A stretch of DNA of 64,000 bases. Source: an uncultured Gammaproteobacteria bacterium. GTDB lineage: Bacteria; Pseudomonadota; Gammaproteobacteria; Steroidobacterales; UBA11654. Shown piece after piece: positions 55,743-64,000 of this stretch; positions within the stretch are counted from its first letter, which is position 1, and every line of letters starts with the position of its first letter. Location: NCBI GenBank assembly GCA_902553145.1, contig CACDKD010000002.1:1-64000 (forward strand), read 5' to 3'. The notes under the pieces were generated by a model that saw only the letters and a program-made list of their open reading frames with translations, made no database searches and was not told the origin of the DNA. The translations under genes and the position numbers were made by a program.

Positions 55743-55817
55743 GGCACTAATTTATTCTTTTTTACGAAAATTATATTTTAGCTAATCAATACTGAGGTAT
55801 ATGTAGCAATATCTATG

Positions 55818-55860
55818 TATAATTTTAACACATCATTGAGGTTTTTTACGTTTAAAAACC
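55818..55860 (+). promoter_or_regulatory. ubiG upstream region: -10 box and inverted repeat
   Basis: TATAAT at 55818-55823 suits a promoter for ubiG, but no good -35 is seen 16-18 bp upstream. Downstream, GGTTTTT 55840-55846 and AAAAACC 55854-55860 form a 7-bp inverted repeat with a 7-nt gap in the 5' untranslated region. It lacks a T-run, so it is not a standard terminator; it may be a regulatory site. Confidence 0.35.
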
Positions 55861-55884
55861 CTATTAAATAAGGATTTATCACCA

Positions 55885-56604
55885 ATGAGTCAAAGGGAAA
55901 ATATCAGCTCAGAAGAAGTTGAGAAATTTAATGATTTAGCCAGAGAATGGTGGAATCCACATGGAAGCTTTGCTCCGTTACACAAACTCAATCCACTTCG
56001 TTTTGAATACATCCGGGAGAACTCCTCTCTAGAGGGAAAAACTGCTATTGATATTGGATGCGGTGGAGGAATACTTACCGAATCATTGGCCAGTGTAGCT
56101 GCAAATGTCCATGGAATAGATATGGCAGAAAAAGGCTTGGCAGTTGCAAATATCCATAAAAATAAATCTAAATTAACAAACATCAAATATTCACAGAGTA
56201 CTGTCGAAGATTATGCTCTAAAGAGTAATGAAAAATTTGATGTCCTAACATGCATGGAAATGCTTGAGCATGTTCCATCACCAGGCGAAACAATACAAGC
56301 TTGTTCTGATATTGTCATTGATGGCGGAGATCTTTTTTTTGCAACAATCAACAGAAATATCAAGTCTTATATCATGGCAATTGTTGGAGCAGAATACATA
56401 CTCAATTTACTTCCAAAGGGAACTCATGAATTTGACTGTTTTATAAAACCATCCGAATTAGAAAAGTGGTCAAAATCAGCTGGACTCGAACTTATTGAGT
56501 TAATTGGAGTCGTCTACAATCCAATCACGACAGTGTTTTCACTCTCAGACGATGTCGATGTCAATTACATGATGCATTTTAAGAAGATTAATGATGGCAG
56601 ATAA
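55885..56604 (+). CDS. ubiG: Ubiquinone biosynthesis O-methyltransferase
   Basis: SAM-dependent O-methylation in two steps of ubiquinone synthesis. 239 residues: NDLAREWWNPHGSFAPLHKLNP near residue 16 (UbiG-specific), SAM motif I AIDIGCGGGILTESLA near residue 55, and EMLEHVPSP near residue 129. AAGGA lies about 10 nt before the ATG. Divergent from gyrA, as in many Gammaproteobacteria, and followed by gph with a 14-nt overlap. Confidence 0.96.
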   Translation: MSQRENISSEEVEKFNDLAREWWNPHGSFAPLHKLNPLRFEYIRENSSLEGKTAIDIGCGGGILTESLASVAANVHGIDMAEKGLAVANIHKNKSKLTNIKYSQSTVEDYALKSNEKFDVLTCMEMLEHVPSPGETIQACSDIVIDGGDLFFATINRNIKSYIMAIVGAEYILNLLPKGTHEFDCFIKPSELEKWSKSAGLELIELIGVVYNPITTVFSLSDDVDVNYMMHFKKINDGR

Positions 56605-57247
56605 AAAATTTGTCCTATTTGACCTTGACGGGACACTTATCGATACTGCTCCTGATATGTACTTAGCATTAAGCATTCTTCTCGATGAAGAAAATGAGAA
56701 AATGGTTTCATATGATTTAGTTAGGACCCAGGTATCAAACGGTGTATTAGGCATATTCTCGGTTGCATTCTCTGATAATCCAGAAATTGAAGGAGATAGA
56801 TATGAGCGATACCTTGATATTTATGAATCGATTCTAGGTCAAAAATCTAAGCTCTTTGATAATGTAAGTCAACTTTTGGATAGTCTAGATTCAAGAGGGA
56901 TTGATTTCGGTGTCGTTACCAACAAATCAAGTCGTTTCACTATTCCATTGTTAAGTCAGTTTGATCTTCTAGGTAGAATAAAAACTTTAGTATGTGGCGA
57001 TGAAGTCAAGAATAGAAAGCCAGACCCTGAGCCACTATTCAAGGCATTAGATAAAACAGAGAATTCATATAATTCGAGCAATGTGTATTATGTTGGCGAT
57101 GCTAAAAAAGACATTACTGCAGCTAGAGCTGCAGATATTAGATCCATTGCTTGCACATACGGATATAGAGATGCTAATGATGATCCAAAATCTTGGGAGT
57201 CTGAGTTTATAATTAATAACATAATGAAGGTGAATGAAATTGTCTGA
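56591..57247 (+). CDS. gph: HAD phosphatase, phosphoglycolate phosphatase-like
   Basis: 218-residue HAD hydrolase: FDLDGTLIDTAPDM near residue 10 (nucleophile Asp), VVTNKSSRFT near residue 108, RKPDPEPLFKAL near residue 140, and YVGDAKKDITAARAAD near residue 168. Its place between ubiG and yciK is the standard gammaproteobacterial setting for Gph/MupP-type enzymes; it may therefore act on phosphoglycolate or MurNAc-6-phosphate. It overlaps ubiG by 14 nt and yciK by 14 nt. Confidence 0.85.
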   Translation: MMADKKFVLFDLDGTLIDTAPDMYLALSILLDEENEKMVSYDLVRTQVSNGVLGIFSVAFSDNPEIEGDRYERYLDIYESILGQKSKLFDNVSQLLDSLDSRGIDFGVVTNKSSRFTIPLLSQFDLLGRIKTLVCGDEVKNRKPDPEPLFKALDKTENSYNSSNVYYVGDAKKDITAARAADIRSIACTYGYRDANDDPKSWESEFIINNIMKVNEIV

Positions 57248-57965
57248 CAATCAACTCAAGAATAAGATTGTTTTAGTCACAGGTGCAAGCCGGGGGATTG
57301 GCAAATCAGCTTCAATAATGTATGCAAGTCTCGGTGCCAAAGTTATATTACTAGGAAGAGATCTTAAATCACTTGAGCAAGTTTACGATGAAATAGTCCA
57401 ACTCAAATATAGTGAACCAATGATATCTCTGATGGATTTAGAAAGAGCTGACGGAAATGATTATCAGGCAGTTTATGAAAACATGATGAATGAATTTGGA
57501 AGGTTAGATGGACTATTACTGAATGCTAGCATGCTTGGAGATCGCTCACCAATAGCACATTATGATTCTGAAGCATGGGCTCGAACGATTCATGTCAATT
57601 TAACATCACAATTTTTACTTACCAAATCACTTCTGCCAGCACTATATGAATCTGACAATGCTTCAGTGATATTCACTTCAAGTAGCGTTGGAAGAGTAGG
57701 AAAAGCATTTTGGGGTGCTTATTCGGTTTCAAAATTTGGAGTAGAAGCATTGTCACAGATCTTAAGTGCAGAACATGAGGACCAATTAAATATCCGTTTT
57801 AATTGTATTAATCCTGGAGCAACTAGAACCAAACTAAGAAAAGAGGCTTATCCATATGAGGATGAACACAAATTAAAAGAGCCGATAGATTTAATGGATA
57901 AATATGCATGGCTGATGTCTGATGAAAGCATAAATATCAAAGGGCAGAGCATTGATTGCCAATAG
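57234..57965 (+). CDS. yciK: Short-chain dehydrogenase/reductase, YciK family
   Basis: 243-residue SDR: NAD(P)-binding VTGASRGIGKSASIM near residue 16, LLNASMLGDRSPI near residue 93, catalytic Ser in VIFTSSSVGRVG near residue 145, and YSVSKFGVEAL near residue 163 (Tyr-xxx-Lys). Follows gph as in other Gammaproteobacteria. The substrate is not established. It is convergent with scpB, 5 nt apart, with no terminator visible. Confidence 0.88.
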   Translation: MKLSDNQLKNKIVLVTGASRGIGKSASIMYASLGAKVILLGRDLKSLEQVYDEIVQLKYSEPMISLMDLERADGNDYQAVYENMMNEFGRLDGLLLNASMLGDRSPIAHYDSEAWARTIHVNLTSQFLLTKSLLPALYESDNASVIFTSSSVGRVGKAFWGAYSVSKFGVEALSQILSAEHEDQLNIRFNCINPGATRTKLRKEAYPYEDEHKLKEPIDLMDKYAWLMSDESINIKGQSIDCQ

Positions 57966-57970
57966 CTATG

Positions 57971-58550
57971 TTAGTTTAACTGTTCTGTTGAAACTTGATT
58001 GATATCATTTGCTATATCTGGCTCTAAATCTAGGCTCATGTTTTGAGGCTCCTTAATTTCTGGCAGGTCTGGTAACTCACTCAGTTTCTCTAAACCAAAA
58101 TAATCTAAAAATTCATTTGTAGTAGAAAACATAGCCGGTTTACCAGGAACATCCCTGTATCCAACAATTTTAATCCAATTACGATCTGTTAATGTTCGCA
58201 TAATGCTGCTGCTGACAGATACACCTCTTATGGATTCAATGTCTCCTCTTGTTACAGGTTGCTTATATGCGATGATTGACAATGTTTCCATAAGCGCTCT
58301 TGAATACCTGGGTGTCTTTTCCGCATAGATAATATTTAGAAAATCATTGATCGTGGATTTTGCTTGAATTCTATAGCCACTAGCGACGCTCGATATTTCA
58401 ATTTCTTTATTTTCATAATCATTTTTTAGAGAATCAATTGCTTCGACTATATCCGCTTTAGAGCATGACTCTTTTGAATTGATTATTTTATGTATCCTGT
58501 CTGCAGAGAGTGGCTCTCCTGAAGATAGCAATAACGCTTCTACAATATTT

Positions 58551-58564
<14 letters not shown>
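57971..58564 (-). CDS. scpB: Segregation and condensation protein B
   Basis: 197-residue kleisin-associated protein with two winged helices: IVEALLLSSGEPLSADRIHKI near residue 7 and ALMETLSIIAYKQPVTRGDIE near residue 90, followed by SIRGVSVSS and an acidic C-terminal tail. It binds ScpA to complete the SMC complex encoded in the same cluster. The start overlaps scpA by 14 nt. Confidence 0.95.
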
Positions 58565-61854
<3,290 letters not shown>

Positions 61855-61855
<1 letters not shown>

Positions 61856-64000
61856 CAGGACAATTCAGTCGTTTCCGATAGCTCGATTGCTTCATCAAGA
61901 TCCACCGAGACTAATCTTGAAACTCCTGGCTCACTCATAGTTACACCAATCAATTGTTTAGTTAGCTCCATTGTTTTTTTATTATGTGTAATTACAACAA
62001 ACTGAACGTTGCTACTCATTTCTCTTACGATTTCGCAGAATCTACCTACGTTCGTGTCATCCAATGGTGCATCAACCTCATCCAATAGACAGAATGGTGC
62101 AGGATTTAGTTCAAATATAGAAAACAATAGTGCTACTGCAGTCAGAGCCTTTTCTCCACCCGAAAGAAGATGAATATTGCTGTTTCTCTTTCCAGGCGGT
62201 CTTGCCATTACAAATACACCACCATTCAATGCATCATTGTCTTCAAGCTCAAGATACGCTTTACCGCCGTCAAATAAACGAGGAAAGTGTTTTGAGAGTC
62301 CTTCATTTACTTTCTCAAAAGTATCACTGAATCTAGATTTTGATTCATCGTCTATTTGCTTGATTGCACTAGTGAGTGTTTCCAGTGCTCTATTAAGATC
62401 ATCAAATTGTTCATCAAGTTTTTCCATGCGCTTACTTTCTTCTTTGAATTCTGCCTCAGCAGCAAGATTAATGGCGCCCAGACGATCAATTCCCCTTAAT
62501 ATTTTTTCAAGCTCTGAAGATAGAGATTCTAGTGTAATTTTTTTAGTAGAAGAATTTTCATCAATTGTTTTGAAATCAGTATCCATAGAAACCAGTTGCT
62601 CATTCAGAGATTCTTTCCTGACTTCATACTCCTTTTGCTTTAATTTGAATTTTTCCAAATCTTCTCTTGCTTGATTTACCGATGCATTCAGATTCGTTCG
62701 ATCCACTTCCTGGTTTCTTAGAGCTAATTGCATCTCTTCTTGCTTCTTTCTTTCAATGTCTAATGATTTCTCGCTTTCTAAACTCATATTGAGAAGAGCT
62801 TCCAATTCTGATTTTTGATCATCATTGATCGATGTTTGAGGGTTTTCTTTGGTGGTTAACTCAAGTGATCTAGATTTTAGTTGAGTTATTTGTGCTTCTA
62901 GACGAGATATTGCAGTTTGAAGCCCTTGCTGAGATGACTTAAGAGACTCTGTTTTCAGTTCAGCATCTTGAAGCCTTTCTCTAAGATTTGATAGTTTTTG
63001 ACTCTGAGTATTTCTAAGATTAGCCAAATCAACTTTCTTTTGATCAGATTCATTCTTCTTTTTTGTCATTTCATCAAATAATTTTTTTGTTTTTCCAGTA
63101 ATACTTTTAGATTTAGTGAGTTGCTCTTCATTCTCAGATATCTTTAATTCGGTCTCCTTGTATTCGGATGATAATTGATTGATTTTTTCTTCAAGTGTTT
63201 CAATCTGATTGCTAATTATTCCCGATGTTTCAGAACTGAAACCAGACATGGATTCTTCTAATATATCCTTTAATGACGTGAATCCATCCTTAAGCTGATG
63301 AACGTTTATAATGATTTCTTTCTGACGATTTTGCTCACTCGATTGCTTCTCTAGCAAATTAACCCTTACAGTCTCACTTTCATATGTTGTTTTTAAATCA
63401 TTAAGTTCTGCTCTGAGCTTATCGTTTAGCTCTTCCTCTATGCCTAACTCATCTGTAGTGTTCTTTAGTTCGCTCTCAAGTTGAGAGGAAGTGACTTTAT
63501 TTTTTTCATTGGATTTATTTTTTGATTCAAGTTCAGTATTAATTCTCTTAAGTTCAATCTCATCTTCAGAATATTCATGCCTGATCCTATCAAGCTCTAT
63601 TCTGATTTCTTGAGCATTGATTGATTTCTGAGATTCTAATTCTTTTTCGTATTCAATAGACTGTTCGATCCTGGCAATATTCGCTTGGATTTCAAAATGA
63701 TCTTTTTGTCTTAAATTGAAGGACTCATTCACTTCATTATTTTTTATCCGGAGTTCTTCTATATCGGCCTCTATCTTTCTTAGTTTTGTAAGACGGTCAT
63801 CATACGTATCCCTAAATGATTTTGATTCAAGATCATTTGTTTTGAGTTTTCTATCGATATCGATGATTTTGCAGTAGATGATTTCACCTTGTATATCATT
63901 TTCTCTATTTTTCAATTGTTTATATTTTTCAGCATCTTTAGCTTGTTTTTTCAATCGTTTAATTTGCTTGTCAATCTCGTCTTTGAGGTCATTGAGTCGA
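61855..64000 (-). CDS. smc: Chromosome partition protein SMC (C-terminal part, cut by window edge)
   Basis: The frame stays open to base 64000, so the N-terminal head and hinge are at least partly outside. Visible: a long charged coiled coil (from [19 protein letters not shown] at the edge to about 62500), then the C-terminal ATPase head with the ABC signature [20 protein letters not shown] and Walker [16 protein letters not shown]. The complex compacts and segregates the chromosome with ScpA and ScpB, encoded downstream in the same direction. It abuts zipA. Confidence 0.96.

Overview
The window is an AT-rich, very densely packed bacterial chromosome segment. It holds about 63 protein genes (one cut by the right edge), three tRNAs and no gene-free stretch over about 150 bases. 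Several neighbourhoods are classic for Gammaproteobacteria: thrS-infC-rpmI-rplT-pheS-pheT-ihfA-merR, gyrA/ubiG-gph-yciK, aroA-cmk-rpsA-ihfB-lapB and smc-zipA-ligA. Low G+C, short intergenic gaps, frequent 1-20 nt gene overlaps, trimmed proteins (PheT, ZipA) and a TonB-dependent receptor suggest a streamlined marine gammaproteobacterium, perhaps of the SAR86/OM type. That placement is inference from gene order and composition. No phage, transposon or CRISPR array is visible.

Layout. (1) 1-6669: a Leu-codon-rich leader and attenuator precede ilvC-leuA-ilvE-leuC-leuD-leuB (branched-chain amino acids). (2) 6689-14546: a promoter with a TrpR-type palindrome, then a TrpR/YerC-like regulator and hisG-D-C-B-H-A-F-E, ending with an iron/2-oxoglutarate dioxygenase. 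hisF is intact but starts at ATT; hisI is missing. (3) 14543-17033: a D-2-hydroxyacid dehydrogenase-type flavoprotein and a PerM permease. (4) 17034-17577: an unrecognised HTH protein and tRNA-Pro. (5) 17591-24272 (minus): the translation operon, with an ATC start for infC, a PheT lacking its tRNA-binding domain and a ThrRS with an altered editing motif. (6) 24293-31296 (minus): a rhodanese, an NAD-linked molybdenum formate dehydrogenase (FdsG-B-A-like) and a YdeP-like molybdoenzyme. (7) 31368-38239 (plus): UbiM-like hydroxylase, Nudix, metallo-beta-lactamase fold, sterol-desaturase family, M50 protease, AmiD-like amidase and an exported amidohydrolase. (8) 38285-43245 (minus): TonB receptor, tRNA-Val, small cytochrome c, uvrB. 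(9) 43288-44594 (plus): an aminotransferase and tRNA-Asn. (10) 44607-55742 (minus): gyrA-serC-serA-pheA-aroA-cmk-rpsA-ihfB-lapB-nucleotidyltransferase. (11) 55885-57965 (plus): ubiG-gph-yciK. (12) 57971-64000 (minus): smc-zipA-ligA-scpA-scpB, the whole SMC condensin set around the DNA ligase.

The genes are mainly core biosynthesis and information processing. The most notable points are regulatory or structural: a textbook-like leucine attenuator at the left edge, a TrpR-like regulator with a TrpR-operator-like palindrome at the his promoter, ATT/ATC starts for hisF and infC, the altered aminoacyl-tRNA synthetases, and a dioxygenase of unknown substrate directly following hisE. I did not find a clearly new multi-gene system.
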